A stretch of DNA of 42,001 nt, from NCBI GenBank assembly GCA_002782005.1, contig PFGT01000015.1, positions 1-42,001 on the forward strand, written 5' to 3'. The notes beneath the pieces were generated by a model. It made no database searches. It saw only the letters and a list, made by a program, of their open reading frames with translations, and had not been told where the DNA came from. The position numbers and the translations under genes are program-made. The stretch is from Hydrogenophilales bacterium CG12_big_fil_rev_8_21_14_0_65_61_21 (lineage in GTDB: Bacteria > Pseudomonadota > Gammaproteobacteria > Burkholderiales > Thiobacillaceae). Shown here piece after piece: positions 5,276 to 16,766 of this stretch; within the stretch, counting starts at the first letter, position 1; each line of letters begins with the position of its first letter.

Positions 5276-7605
5276 GGCTTGGCCTTCTTCTTCGCGGCGA
5301 CCGGTTTCGTGGCCGGTTTCCTTGCTGCGGAGGTGCTTTTGGCCGTGGCGGGCTTAGCTGCCTTTTTAGTCTTGGCAGCGGCGACACCGGCAATGGCCGG
5401 CTTCCGTGGCTGATCCGTCTCGGCCAGGACGAAGTCGATCTTGGAGGTCTCCAGTTCCACCTGGGCCACCTTGATGTGTACCTTGTCGCCCAGACGGTAA
5501 CGCTTGCCGGTCCGTTCGCCCAGCATCTGGTGGCGGGCCGGATCGAAGTGGAAATAATCCTGGCCCAGGTCGGAGACGTGCACCAGACCCTCCACAAAGA
5601 CCTCGTTCAGGGCCACGAAGATGCCGAAGCTGGTGACGCCGCTGATGGTCCCGTCGAACTCTTCGCCCAGCTTGTCGCGCATGAAATAGCACTTGAGCCA
5701 GGACACCACGTCACGGGCGGCCTCATCGGCCCGCCGCTCGGTCATCGAACAATGGGCGCCGATGGCCTCCCAGTTGCCTGGGGCATAGGTCTCGTTGGCC
5801 AGACAGGCCTTGATGGCGCGATGCACCAAGAGGTCCGGATAGCGCCGGATCGGCGAGGTGAAGTGGCTGTAGGACTCATAGGCCAGACCGAAATGGCCGA
5901 TGTTCTCGGGGCTGTAGACGGCCTGCTGCAATGACCTGAGCATGACCGTCTGGAGCAGTTGTTCATCCGGTCGGCCCTTGATCTTGGCCAGTAGATCGGC
6001 GTAGTCCTTGGCATGTGGATCGTCGCCGCCGGCCAGGACGAAACCGAACTCGGCCATGAACTCATGCAGGGCCTTCAGCTTGACCGGCGTCGGCCCCTCA
6101 TGGATGCGATACAGGGTGGCATGCTTGCGCTTTTTGATAAATTCCGAAGCGCAGACATTGGCCGCCAACATGCATTCCTCGATGATCCGGTGGGCGTCGT
6201 TGCGCGCGGACGGAATGATCCGCTCAATCTTGCCGGTGACCTCGTCGAAGACCATCTTGGTTTCCAGTGTTTCGAAGTCGATTGCGCCGCGCTTGCTGCG
6301 CGCCTTGAGCAGGACGTGGAACAGTTTGTCGAGGTTTTGCAAAGGGGGCAGCAGGTGGGCCTTGTCCTTGGGCGCCTTGCTCGGCTCGTTCAGCCAGTCC
6401 CAGACCTGGTTATAAGTGAGCCTGGCCTTGGAATGCATCACGCCTGAGAAGAAACGGTATTTCTTGATCGTGCCGGTGCTGGCGACTTCCATCTCGCAGA
6501 CCATGCACAGCCGATCGACCTCGGGATTCAGCGAACACAGGCCGTTGGAAAGTTCCTCCGGCAGCATGGGGATAACCCGGCGCGGGAAATAGACCGAATT
6601 GCCCCGCTCATAGGCCTCTTTGTCGAGTGCTGAACCCGGCTGCACGTAGTGCGCCACGTCAGCGATGGCCACCCATAACTTAAAGCCGCGGCCGCTCGGT
6701 TCGCAGTACACGGCATCGTCGAAGTCGCGCGAGTCGTCGCCGTCGATGGTCACCAAAGGCAGGGCGCGGATATCCTCGCGGCTGGCATCCAGATCACGCT
6801 TGGTCACGCCCTTGGGCAGCTTCTTGGCCTGGGCCGCGACCTCTTTGGAAAACTCAAAGGGCAGGTCGTGCTTGCGCAAGGCGATCTCGATCTCCATGCC
6901 GGGATCGGCATAGTTGCCCAGCACGTCGAGGATGCGGCCCATGGCCGGGGCGTTCCTGGTCGGCTGCTCGACGATCGCCACCGTCACCACCTGGCCGAAA
7001 CCGACCTTGAGCGATTCGCCGGGCGGTATGACGATGTCCTGGTTGATCCGCTTGTTCTCGGCTACCACCCACTGATAGCCATGCTCGCGGTACAAACGGC
7101 CGACCAACCGGCTATTGGCCCGTTCCAGCACCTCGACGATCTTGCCCTCCTTGCGGCCGCGCCGGTCGAGGCCGCGTTCCCGGCACATAACCCGGTCGCC
7201 ATGCAGGACCTGATGCATCTCCTTTTCGGACAGGAACATGTCGCCCGACTTGTCGTCCGGGATAAAGAAACCGAAACCATCGGCATGGCCCTCAACCCGG
7301 CCGACCTTCAATTCGATCTTGTCGGGGAGGCAAAGACCATCGCGCCGATTGATAACCAGTTGGCCGTCGCGCTGCATGGCCCCCAAACGGCGGCGAAAGG
7401 ACTCGGATTCGTCTGCGTCGATGTCCAGGCGGGCAGCCAAGTCGTCAGCCGGCAACGGTCCGCCGGCCTCGGTCACCAGTTGCAGGATGAACTCCCGGCT
7501 GGGTAACGGGTTTTCATATTTTTCCCGCTCCCGCTGCAAGAATGGATCTTGCCAGCGCAGGCCCTTATGGCCTCGCCCTTTTCCAGAACTCTTTTTCGTT
7601 GTCAT
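5272..7605 (-). CDS. rnr: Ribonuclease R (3'-5' exoribonuclease)
   Basis: 777 residues. RNase R degrades structured RNA and takes part in rRNA quality control and trans-translation. Seen: an N-terminal winged-helix region (about 35-90), cold-shock OB folds (about 100-260), the RNB catalytic domain with DDSRDFDDAVY near residue 290 (metal-binding aspartates), an S1 domain near 645-735 (GTISGVTSFGIFVALNEVFVEG), and a Lys/Ala-rich basic tail after about 740, which helps unwind RNA. ATG 7605 gives the usual start; the RBS is weak (CAGG). rlmB follows with an ATGA overlap. Its promoter must lie in the 73 bp shared with the divergent tRNA-Leu gene. Confidence 0.97.
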   Translation of the reverse strand: MTTKKSSGKGRGHKGLRWQDPFLQREREKYENPLPSREFILQLVTEAGGPLPADDLAARLDIDADESESFRRRLGAMQRDGQLVINRRDGLCLPDKIELKVGRVEGHADGFGFFIPDDKSGDMFLSEKEMHQVLHGDRVMCRERGLDRRGRKEGKIVEVLERANSRLVGRLYREHGYQWVVAENKRINQDIVIPPGESLKVGFGQVVTVAIVEQPTRNAPAMGRILDVLGNYADPGMEIEIALRKHDLPFEFSKEVAAQAKKLPKGVTKRDLDASREDIRALPLVTIDGDDSRDFDDAVYCEPSGRGFKLWVAIADVAHYVQPGSALDKEAYERGNSVYFPRRVIPMLPEELSNGLCSLNPEVDRLCMVCEMEVASTGTIKKYRFFSGVMHSKARLTYNQVWDWLNEPSKAPKDKAHLLPPLQNLDKLFHVLLKARSKRGAIDFETLETKMVFDEVTGKIERIIPSARNDAHRIIEECMLAANVCASEFIKKRKHATLYRIHEGPTPVKLKALHEFMAEFGFVLAGGDDPHAKDYADLLAKIKGRPDEQLLQTVMLRSLQQAVYSPENIGHFGLAYESYSHFTSPIRRYPDLLVHRAIKACLANETYAPGNWEAIGAHCSMTERRADEAARDVVSWLKCYFMRDKLGEEFDGTISGVTSFGIFVALNEVFVEGLVHVSDLGQDYFHFDPARHQMLGERTGKRYRLGDKVHIKVAQVELETSKIDFVLAETDQPRKPAIAGVAAAKTKKAAKPATAKSTSAARKPATKPVAAKKKAKP

Positions 7606-7636
7606 TGAAAACCTGTTTTATGCGATTGAAACGGCG

Positions 7637-7666
7637 TTGACATAGGCACACCTGCGTCGCTAGAAT
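7637..7666 (+). promoter_or_regulatory. Sigma-70 promoter of tRNA-Leu
   Basis: TTGACA (7637-7642), an 18-bp spacer, then TAGAAT (7661-7666). The -35 box is perfect. Transcription would start near 7672, only a few bases before the mature tRNA 5' end at 7679. A GC-rich stretch right after the -10 could serve as a stringent-response discriminator. Confidence 0.8.
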
Positions 7667-7678
7667 GCGCCCCTCTTT

Positions 7679-7765
7679 GCCCAGATGGCGGAATTGGTAG
7701 ACGCACTAGGTTCAGGTCCTAGCGCCGGCAACGGTGTGGAGGTTCGAGTCCTCTTCTGGGCACCA
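7679..7765 (+). tRNA. tRNA-Leu (anticodon CAG)
   Basis: 87 nt including an encoded CCA. The acceptor arms GCCCAGA and TCTGGGC pair fully. The anticodon stem CTAGG/CCTAG holds the loop TTCAGGT, giving anticodon CAG (7713-7715). A long variable arm (GCGCCGGCAACGGTGT region) and the T-loop GTTCGAG confirm class II tRNA-Leu. It reads CUG, a favoured leucine codon in GC-rich genomes. It stands alone, divergent from rnr, with its own promoter and terminator. Confidence 0.97.
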
Positions 7766-7774
7766 CAGTAAGAC

Positions 7775-7801
7775 AAAAAGCCGGCGTTAGCCGGCTTTTT
7801 T
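7775..7801. terminator. Bidirectional intrinsic terminator between tRNA-Leu and purA
   Basis: Run of A (7775-7779), GCCGGC, loop GTTA, GCCGGC, run of T (7796-7801). The stem is perfect and each strand ends in a U-run, so it can stop both the tRNA-Leu transcript (+) and the purA operon transcript (-, purA stop at 7812). Confidence 0.9.
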
Positions 7802-7811
7802 ATGGCCTTCT

Positions 7812-10282
<2,471 letters not shown>

Positions 10283-10292
10283 AGCGCGGCGG

Positions 10293-10484
10293 TCATCGGG
10301 CGATCAATAACAATAACAAGCCGGCCAGCATCGAGGCCAAACCCATAAAGCGAATCTGGCCATCATGTAGCTGGATCATGCGCTTGAAGGCCTCGCGCCA
10401 GGCGACCGGCGCCAGGAACGGCAGCACGCCTTCCATGACCAGCATCAGCGCCAGGGCCGGCACGAAGCTATCCTTCAAGCTCAC
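10293..10484 (-). CDS. DUF2065 (YjeT-like) small membrane protein
   Basis: 63 residues, two predicted membrane helices (about 9-27 and 46-62) joined by a short basic loop. It matches the DUF2065/YjeT family that travels with hflC in many proteobacteria; its function is unknown. The start is GTG 10484, overlapping the hflC stop as GTGA, so it is translationally coupled to hflC. Context suggests a small partner of the HflKC membrane complex, which is inference only. Confidence 0.9.
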   Translation of the reverse strand: MSLKDSFVPALALMLVMEGVLPFLAPVAWREAFKRMIQLHDGQIRFMGLASMLAGLLLLLIAR

Positions 10485-11356
10485 TTGCCGCCGCCTCTGG
10501 GAGACTTCATGTAGCGGAAGAAGCTGGAATCAGGCTGCAAGACCATCACGTCGCGTCGATCGCCGAAGCTCGCCTTATAGGACTGCATACTGCGATAGAA
10601 GGCATAGAACTCGGGGTTCTTGCCATAGGCGGCGGCATAGACCCCGGCGGCCTTGGCATCGCCCTCGCCCTTGACCGTCTGGGCGCCTCGATAAGCCTCG
10701 GCGACGATCACTTCCCGCTGCTTGTCGGCATCGGCCCGAATCTGCTCGGCCTCGGCCGAACCGGTAGAACGCAGCTCGTTGGCGACCCGCTTGCGTTCCG
10801 CCTCCATGCGCCGGTAAACCGATTCGCTCACCTCGGTGGGCAGTTCAACCCGCTTGATCCGGACATCCAAGACCTGAACGCCGAAACGTCGGGCATCAAT
10901 ATCGGCCTTGTCGCGCAATTGCTTCATGATGTCGTCGCGCTCGCCGGAGACCACGTCGTGCACCGTGCGCTTGCCGAACTCGGCCCGCATACCGTCGTTG
11001 ACGGTCTGCGCCAAGCGGTTCATGGCCCGCTTCTCGTCGCCGGCAAAGCTGACGTAGAACGTCTTTACATCGACGATGCGCCATTTGACAAAGTAGTCCA
11101 CCAGCACGTTTTTCTTTTCTGAGGTAATGAAACGCTCTGGCTCGGCGGCGTCCATCGTCAATATCCGGGTATCGAAATAACGCACGTTCTGGGCCAGCGG
11201 CAGCTTGAAATAAAGCCCCGGCTGACGGTCGATGCCGACCACCTCGCCCAACTGGAACACCATGGCGGTCTGCCGCTGATCCACCGTGTAGATAGACAAC
11301 GACATCAACACCAGCGCCAGGATTACCGGCACAATCAAATTACCGAGCATCTTCAT
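10481..11356 (-). CDS. hflC: FtsH modulator subunit HflC (SPFH domain)
   Basis: 291 residues. With HflK it forms a large ring in the inner membrane that encloses and tunes the FtsH protease. Seen: one N-terminal membrane helix (about 5-24, LIVPVILALVLMSLSIY), then the periplasmic SPFH/band-7 domain opening with VDQRQTAMVFQLGEVV near 25-40, and a coiled-coil region rich in charged residues and Ala (about 165-235). The start overlaps the hflK stop as ATGA. Length fits the family. Confidence 0.96.
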   Translation of the reverse strand: MKMLGNLIVPVILALVLMSLSIYTVDQRQTAMVFQLGEVVGIDRQPGLYFKLPLAQNVRYFDTRILTMDAAEPERFITSEKKNVLVDYFVKWRIVDVKTFYVSFAGDEKRAMNRLAQTVNDGMRAEFGKRTVHDVVSGERDDIMKQLRDKADIDARRFGVQVLDVRIKRVELPTEVSESVYRRMEAERKRVANELRSTGSAEAEQIRADADKQREVIVAEAYRGAQTVKGEGDAKAAGVYAAAYGKNPEFYAFYRSMQSYKASFGDRRDVMVLQPDSSFFRYMKSPRGGGK

Positions 11357-12549
11357 GGCCGTTCCTCCCGGTCGCGGTTACGGAAGGTATCCCGACTGCG
11401 GGCATCAGCGGCTGGAGTGCCGCTCGGGGCCGGTTGCGCCACGGTCGGCGCAATCTCGGTCGGGACTGGCCCGCCCGCGGCCTGCATCAGCTTGTCGAGC
11501 GGCAGATAAAGCAGATTGCCGCCCTGCTTGCCATCCACCATCACCTTGGTGGTATTGGACAGAACCTGTTGCATGGCATCCTGATACATACGCTCGCGGG
11601 TGACCTGCGGCGCCTTGCTGTACTGAACCAGTATCTGGCTGAAGCGGCTGGCCTCGCCCTCGGCATTGGCCACCACTTTTTGTTGGTAGCCCAAGGACTC
11701 CTCGTGCAACCGGGCCGCCACGCCCTTGGCCTTGGGAATGACGTCGTTGGCATAGGCCTGGCCTTCGTTCTTCAGGCGTTCCCGATCCTGTCCGGCCTTG
11801 ACCGCATCGTCGAACGCGGCCTGGACCTGCTCGGGCGGCTGGGCATTCTGCATGTTCAGCTTGCTGATATTGATGCCAGTTTTATAACGATCCAGTATCA
11901 ATTGCATCAGCTTGGTCGCCCGATCGGCCACCTCGGCGCGGCCCTCGTACAAGACGAAATCCATCTTGCTCTTGCCCACCACCTCGCGCATGGCGCTCTC
12001 CGCCACCTGCCGAACCGCCGCGTCGGGGTCACGATTCATGAACAGATACTCCACCGGGTCTTTCAAGGTGTATTGAACCGAAAACTGCATGTCGATGATG
12101 TTCTCGTCGTCAGTCAACATCAGCGATTCTGACAACACCTTGGCGCGGACATTGTTGTGGTAACCCACCTCCGCAGTCCGAACCTGCTCGACATTGACCA
12201 CTTCGGCCGATTCGAACGGATAAGGTAGATGCCAGCGCGGGCCAGGCTGGGTGGTCTCGACGTACTTGCCGAAGCGGAGTACCACGCCGCGCTGTCCGGT
12301 ATCAACGATATAGAAGCCGCTGGCCAACCAGACCAGCACGGCCAGCACGACCAGCAGACCAGCCCCGCCCGGGATATTGAAGCGCGCCAGACCGCCGCCC
12401 GGCCCGTCACCGCCGCCATCGCCAGGCAAGCGATCTTTGCCGCCGAGCAACGAGTTCAGCCGCTGTTTGAATTGTTTCCAGATTTCATCCAGATCGGGCG
12501 GACCGCCATTACCGCGCTTGTTGCCCCACTGCGGATCATTCCATGCCAT
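11353..12549 (-). CDS. hflK: FtsH modulator subunit HflK (SPFH domain)
   Basis: 398 residues, partner of HflC. Seen: a Trp/Gly-rich cytoplasmic N-terminus (MAWNDPQWGNKRGNGGPPDL), a membrane helix near 59-80, the SPFH domain starting FYIVDTGQRGVVLRFGKYVE, coiled coil near 260-330, and a Pro/Thr-rich tail. The start at ATG 12549 is set by the MAWNDPQWG opening, which is typical of the family. The frame runs open to 12651, but that part overlaps hflX and shows no homology. The gene overlaps the hflX 3' end by 14 bp. Confidence 0.95.
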   Translation of the reverse strand: MAWNDPQWGNKRGNGGPPDLDEIWKQFKQRLNSLLGGKDRLPGDGGGDGPGGGLARFNIPGGAGLLVVLAVLVWLASGFYIVDTGQRGVVLRFGKYVETTQPGPRWHLPYPFESAEVVNVEQVRTAEVGYHNNVRAKVLSESLMLTDDENIIDMQFSVQYTLKDPVEYLFMNRDPDAAVRQVAESAMREVVGKSKMDFVLYEGRAEVADRATKLMQLILDRYKTGINISKLNMQNAQPPEQVQAAFDDAVKAGQDRERLKNEGQAYANDVIPKAKGVAARLHEESLGYQQKVVANAEGEASRFSQILVQYSKAPQVTRERMYQDAMQQVLSNTTKVMVDGKQGGNLLYLPLDKLMQAAGGPVPTEIAPTVAQPAPSGTPAADARSRDTFRNRDREERP

Positions 12550-13696
12550 CTTGATCGACTTCAGATAGTTGTAGGTTATCCCGACGCCGGTCTTGGGCGA
12601 ACCGGACCAGGGCCTGCTTGAGCAGATCCACGCCGGCGCCGGTTCTGGCACTTAACGAGACACGCGAAATGTTACCACACTCGTCCATGGCAACCGCCGG
12701 CGCCGCGCCGGTTAGATCGATCTTGTTCAAGACCGCGATCCGTGGCACGTCTTGGGCGCCGATCTCCTCCAGCACCTTGTCCACCTCCTCCATCTGCCGG
12801 TCGCGGTTAGCGCTGGCGGCATCCACTACATGGAGCAGCAGATCGGCCTTGGCCGTCTCTTCCAGGGTGGCATGAAACGCTGCCACCAGCATATGCGGCA
12901 GATGGGTGATGAAGCCGACCGTGTCAGACAGAACCACCTGCCCGGCGTCCGGCAGCCAGACCTTGCGGGTCGTGGTGTCCAGGGTAGCGAACAACTGGTC
13001 GGCGGCGTAGACGCCGGCATGGGTCAAGGTATTGAACAAGGTGGACTTGCCGGCGTTGGTGTAGCCCACCAGCGAGACCGACAGCGCCCCGCCCCGGCGC
13101 CGCGCGCGACCTTGCAGGGCGCGGCTTTTTCCCAGCTTGGCAAGTCGTGCCTCGATGTTCTTGATCTTGGCGTTGATGATCCGTCGGTCTAGTTCCAACT
13201 GGGTCTCACCCGGGCCGCCGCGCATACCGATACCGCCCTTTTGCCGCTCCAGGTGGCTCCAACCGCGTACCAGACGCGTCGCATAGTGCCGCAACTGAGC
13301 CAGCTCGACTTGCAGCTTGCCTTCATTGGAACGGGCGCGCTGGGCGAAGATGTCCAGGATCAACGCGGTGCGGTCCAGCACCCGGCATTGCATACGTTTC
13401 TCCAGGTTGCGTTCCTGCACCGGAGACAGGTCGTGATTGAAGATCACCAGGGCCGCATCGGCGGCCTGGGCGCTGGCGGCGATTTCGTCGGCCTTGCCGC
13501 TGCCGACGAACAGCGCGGCATCCGGCCGGTCGCGCTTGGCTTCCACCACGGCGCGAATCGCTAGGCCCGCACCGCCAGCCAGAAGCTTCAGCTCGGCCAA
13601 CGACTCGGCATAGTCAGGCTCGCCAAAATCGATGCTGACCAGAACCACGGCCCGATCCTGGCCAGGCCGATCGGAGGCCGGCGGCCGTTCAAACAT
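12536..13696 (-). CDS. hflX: Ribosome-associated GTPase HflX
   Basis: 386 residues. HflX splits stalled or heat-damaged 70S ribosomes and binds the 50S subunit. Seen: the N-terminal HflX domain with GSGKADEI near 66-73 and the glycine-rich GGIGMRGGPGETQLELDRR near 150-170, then the G domain: G1 VGYTNAGKST near 211-220, G3 DTVGF near 259, G4 NKID near 327, G5 SARTG near 353. The start ATG 13696 has only a weak RBS. It lies 33 bp after hfq, in the classical hfq-hflX-hflK-hflC order. Confidence 0.96.
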   Translation of the reverse strand: MFERPPASDRPGQDRAVVLVSIDFGEPDYAESLAELKLLAGGAGLAIRAVVEAKRDRPDAALFVGSGKADEIAASAQAADAALVIFNHDLSPVQERNLEKRMQCRVLDRTALILDIFAQRARSNEGKLQVELAQLRHYATRLVRGWSHLERQKGGIGMRGGPGETQLELDRRIINAKIKNIEARLAKLGKSRALQGRARRRGGALSVSLVGYTNAGKSTLFNTLTHAGVYAADQLFATLDTTTRKVWLPDAGQVVLSDTVGFITHLPHMLVAAFHATLEETAKADLLLHVVDAASANRDRQMEEVDKVLEEIGAQDVPRIAVLNKIDLTGAAPAVAMDECGNISRVSLSARTGAGVDLLKQALVRFAQDRRRDNLQLSEVDQDGME

Positions 13697-13729
13697 AGGG
13701 GACTATCGGGACGGACAGGAGCGGGATGC

Positions 13730-13972
13730 CTATTCTTCCTCGACCGGTTCGCTGGGCTGCCGATAAACCACAGGCCGGGCCGGCACGATCGTCGAGATGG
13801 CGTGCTTGTAGACCATCTGGGTGATGGCATTCTTGAGCAGGACCACATACTGGTCATAGCTGTCGATATAGCCTTGAAGTTTGATGCCGTTAACAAGATA
13901 AACGGAAACCTGCACCTGTTCCTGGCGCAAGGTGTTTAAAAACGGGTCTTGTAACTGCTGCCCTTTGCTCAT
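13730..13972 (-). CDS. hfq: RNA chaperone Hfq
   Basis: 80 residues, Sm-like hexamer that pairs small RNAs with mRNAs. Seen: [30 protein letters not shown] (Sm1; proximal-face Gln-8 and the DPFLN loop) and the Sm2 segment [21 protein letters not shown] containing the YKH RNA-binding motif; short acidic C-tail (EPVEEE) that may act as an RNA mimic. ATG 13972 has AAGGA seven bases upstream; the open frame to 13999 adds nine residues without support. It is the first gene of the hfq-hflX-hflK-hflC-DUF2065-hisZ-purA series. Confidence 0.97.
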   Translation of the reverse strand: MSKGQQLQDPFLNTLRQEQVQVSVYLVNGIKLQGYIDSYDQYVVLLKNAITQMVYKHAISTIVPARPVVYRQPSEPVEEE

Positions 13973-14023
13973 GGCGTTTTCCTTATCAAATCGATTCAAT
14001 CCGCTCGCGGCGGAGGGGCGCGA

Positions 14024-14029
14024 ATTTTA
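14024..14029 (-). promoter_or_regulatory. Possible -10 box upstream of hfq
   Basis: Minus-strand TAAAAT about 50 bp before the hfq start, preceded by an AT-rich tract with a run of T. No good -35 is visible at 16-18 bp, so the call is weak. The 192 bp between der and hfq is the largest gap in this block, so a promoter here is expected. Confidence 0.3.
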
Positions 14030-14070
14030 CCTTATTCGCAAAAAAAATAACCGGCCCGGCAACGCTGTGA

Positions 14071-14100
14071 AAAATCTTCAGGGCCGACCAACGCCGGCCC
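14071..14100 (-). terminator. Possible terminator after der
   Basis: On the minus strand an inverted repeat GGGCCG/CGGCCC (arms 14095-14100 and 14081-14086, 8-nt loop) is followed after five bases by a short T-run (14071-14075). It lies about 65 bp behind the der stop and ahead of the proposed hfq promoter. The gap before the T-run weakens the call. Confidence 0.35.
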
Positions 14101-14164
14101 GCTGGATAGTATGTGGACGAACAAGACAAAACCAAGTTCAACCCCGGCAAAATATTTTTTTCCG

Positions 14165-15568
14165 TCAGCCGCCGTAGCGCTTGTTGCGCTGACGGCGCTG
14201 GCGCAGGGCCTTGTGAATATCACCCTTGGCCAGCGGCGCCTTGGGCTGGCGGGCCTCGAACGGGTTCGCGCTCACCCTGAACTCAACCCGCAACGGCGTG
14301 CCCTGTAGATGAAACGCCTCCCGGAAGATGTTTTCCAGATAGCGCTGATAGGCGCCGGGCATGTGATCCACATGGTTGCCATGAATCACGATGATGGGTG
14401 GGTTCATGCCGCCCTGGTGAGCGTATTTCGGCTTGGGCCGGAACTGGCCGACGCGGGCTGGGTTATGCCGCGCCACCGCTTCCTGCAAGACCTGGGTCAG
14501 CTTGGGCGTCGGCAACCTGGCCATGGCGGCGCGGTAGGCCTCATCGATGGACTTGAGCAGGCCGGCGATGCCACTGCCCTTGAGCGCCGAGATATAGTGA
14601 AACTTGGCGAAGGTCAGGAAATCCAGCTTGCGCGCTAGTTCCCGCTTGACCTGTTCGCGCCGATAGTCATCGGTGTCGTCCCATTTATTGATCGCCACCA
14701 CCAGGGCGCGACCCGCCTCCAGGACAAAGCCCGCCAAATGGGCGTCCTGGTCGGCGATGTCCTGGGTGGCATCGAGCACCAGCACCGCCACATTGGCGTC
14801 CTCGATGGCCTGCAAGGTCTTGACCACGGAAAATTTCTCGATCGCCTCGATCACCCGACCCTTGCGCCGCACCCCGGCGGTGTCGATCAAGGTGTACTTG
14901 CGCCCGGCCCGCTCAAAATCGACGTAGATGGAATCGCGCGTGGTGCCCGGCTCATCGAAGGCAATCACCCGTTCTTCGCCGACCATGGTATTGACCAAGG
15001 TGGACTTGCCGACGTTGGGCCGGCCGACGATAGCGATCTTGGGATGATCCTGCACCGACGAGTCTTCCGGCTCGACGGCGAAGGTCTCCAGGACTAGCTC
15101 CATCAAGCCGCTCACGCCCTCGCCGTGGGCGCTGGATACGGCATAGGGCCGGCCCAAAGCCAATTCGTGGAACTCCGATATAGCCACGTCAGAGGCCATG
15201 CCCTCGGTCTTGTTGACCGCCAGGAAGACCGGGCGGCCGAGCCGACGCAAGCGGTCGGCGATGATCTTGTCCTGAGCGGTGACGCCGGTACGGCCATCGA
15301 CCAGAAAGATGACCGCATCGCCCTCATCCACCGCCTGCAAGGTCTGGCGGGCCATCTCGGCCAGGATGCCGGTATCCGCCACCGGCTCGAAGCCGCCAGT
15401 ATCGACCAGCAGATAAGGCTTGCCGCCGACCCGGCCATGGCCGTAATGACGGTCGCGGGTGAGGCCCGGCAGGTCATGCACCAGGGCATCCCGCGTCTTG
15501 GTCAGGCGGTTGAACAGGGTGGACTTGCCGACGTTGGGCCGGCCGACCAAAACGATGGTGGGTTTCAT
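14165..15568 (-). CDS. der: Ribosome biogenesis GTPase Der (EngA)
   Basis: 467 residues. An essential GTPase with two G domains that acts in 50S assembly. Seen: G domain 1 with [10 protein letters not shown] near 8-17 and DTGGF near 56, G domain 2 with [10 protein letters not shown] near 187-196 and DTAGV near 234, NKWD near 300, and the KH-like C-terminal domain (about 360-440) with PPIIVIHGN, then a basic [10 protein letters not shown] tail. The start is ATG 15568, as for the family. No Shine-Dalgarno is visible before it: the upstream bases are part of a REP palindrome (15571-15604), so initiation may depend on read-through coupling or on RNA structure. Confidence 0.97.
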   Translation of the reverse strand: MKPTIVLVGRPNVGKSTLFNRLTKTRDALVHDLPGLTRDRHYGHGRVGGKPYLLVDTGGFEPVADTGILAEMARQTLQAVDEGDAVIFLVDGRTGVTAQDKIIADRLRRLGRPVFLAVNKTEGMASDVAISEFHELALGRPYAVSSAHGEGVSGLMELVLETFAVEPEDSSVQDHPKIAIVGRPNVGKSTLVNTMVGEERVIAFDEPGTTRDSIYVDFERAGRKYTLIDTAGVRRKGRVIEAIEKFSVVKTLQAIEDANVAVLVLDATQDIADQDAHLAGFVLEAGRALVVAINKWDDTDDYRREQVKRELARKLDFLTFAKFHYISALKGSGIAGLLKSIDEAYRAAMARLPTPKLTQVLQEAVARHNPARVGQFRPKPKYAHQGGMNPPIIVIHGNHVDHMPGAYQRYLENIFREAFHLQGTPLRVEFRVSANPFEARQPKAPLAKGDIHKALRQRRQRNKRYGG

Positions 15569-15570
15569 GG

Positions 15571-15604
15571 TTTAGCCGCAATCGCGGCTAAAGCCGCTCC
15601 TACA
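15571..15604 (-). repeat. REP-like palindrome between bamB and der
   Basis: Minus-strand read: TGTAGGAGCGGC, TTTAGCCGCG, ATTGCGGCTAAA. It holds complementary arms (GCGGCTTTAGCCGC, and CGGCTTTAGCCG against CGGCTAAA) and the GTAGGAGCGGCTTTAGCCGCGA core known from many gamma- and betaproteobacterial REP elements that are mobilised by RAYT transposases (TnpA-REP). It starts 4 bp after the bamB stop and ends 2 bp before the der ATG, filling the whole junction. I saw no second copy in the window. Confidence 0.75.
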
Positions 15605-15607
15605 GTC

Positions 15608-16765
15608 TCACTGAATCTTGAACGCATAGACCCCGCCCTTCGCCGTCTGGACAATCAGGCCGCTCTTGAGGGCCAGCATCTGGCCGTTAACCGCACCGCC
15701 ATCGCTGGCCGTGCGGCCGACCAGGGCGCCGTTTTCCTCGCCGAGCAGGTGAATGTCACCCTGATAATCGGCCACCGCGACATATTTCGCTACCGCCAGT
15801 GGCGTACTCAAACGCCGGTCGCGCAGGGCGTCCTGCTTCCATGGATTGGCGCCGCTGGTCAGGTCGTAACCCTGCACCGTGGCGTGCTCGTCGGCGGCAT
15901 AAAGGTAACGGCCGCCGATACCGGCGCCGCTCAGGCCGGAAAAATTACGCACCCATATCGGGTTGCCGTTGGTCTGATCGAAACAGCCGATCCGCCCCTG
16001 ATAGGCGGCGGCGCAGACCACCTGATCGTCGGCGGCGAGCGGCCCGGTAACATCGGCGATCCGCTCCAGCTCGTTCGCGCCCTTGGCTATGGCGACGCTG
16101 GTTTCCCAAAGCGGCGCGCCATTGTTGAGCGCCAGCGCCGCCAGCGTGCCGCCGGGATAGCCGACGAACAAGGCCCGCTCGGTAAGCAACAGGTTGCCCG
16201 GCACACGCAAGGTCAAGGAAGGTATTACGCGGTTATAGACCCAGCGCCGCTTGCCATCCTTGGCGTCGAGCAGCCAGACATTGCCGTCGTTGCCGCGCAC
16301 CGCGACTGCGCCATTGGCCGCCACCGGCGGCGCCAGTATCTCGCCGGATAGCTTGGCCGACCAGGCGAGCTGGCCGTTCTCGGTACGATAGGCCAACACC
16401 TCGCCTTTGGCCGTGCCGACCAAGGCCAGGCCGTCGCCGACGCCGACGCCGGCCGACAGAAATCGCCCGGCATCAATGCGCCACAGCTCGCGGCCGCTGG
16501 CCAGATCGAGCTTGACGAGATGGCCTTCCGTGCCGGCCGCATACACCGCCTGGCCGTCGGTAACCGGCGAGAACACATATGGCAAGCCCTTGCCGACATT
16601 GGCATCCCACATCCGGGTCAGATTGGCCGTCGCCATGATCGGGGCCAGAGCGGCGGGCTTCGCCTCGGTCGTCTTGGCGCCCGACAGGCCGAACCAACCG
16701 CCTACTGTGCCGCAACCGCTTAAACCGGCCGCCACTAGAAGCGCCAGCAGTATCCGTTGTTTCAT
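15608..16765 (-). CDS. bamB: Outer membrane assembly lipoprotein BamB
   Basis: 385 residues. Eight-bladed beta-propeller lipoprotein of the BAM complex, which inserts beta-barrel proteins into the outer membrane. Seen: a lipoprotein signal ending in the lipobox LSGC (Cys at about 18), then repeated PQQ-like blades with YAAGTEGHLVKLDLASGRELWR and similar G-x-L-x-A-x-D/N-x-x-x-G-x-x-x-W motifs across residues 60-385. The start ATG 16765 follows the yfgM stop after one base. It is the last gene of the rlmN-bamB run; a REP element separates it from der. Confidence 0.95.
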   Translation of the reverse strand: MKQRILLALLVAAGLSGCGTVGGWFGLSGAKTTEAKPAALAPIMATANLTRMWDANVGKGLPYVFSPVTDGQAVYAAGTEGHLVKLDLASGRELWRIDAGRFLSAGVGVGDGLALVGTAKGEVLAYRTENGQLAWSAKLSGEILAPPVAANGAVAVRGNDGNVWLLDAKDGKRRWVYNRVIPSLTLRVPGNLLLTERALFVGYPGGTLAALALNNGAPLWETSVAIAKGANELERIADVTGPLAADDQVVCAAAYQGRIGCFDQTNGNPIWVRNFSGLSGAGIGGRYLYAADEHATVQGYDLTSGANPWKQDALRDRRLSTPLAVAKYVAVADYQGDIHLLGEENGALVGRTASDGGAVNGQMLALKSGLIVQTAKGGVYAFKIQ

Positions 16766-16766
16766 A

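Noticed and set aside
12550-12651. N-terminal extension of hflK by 34 codons
   Set aside because: It lies within hflX and shows no HflK-like sequence; the MAWNDPQWG start is typical.
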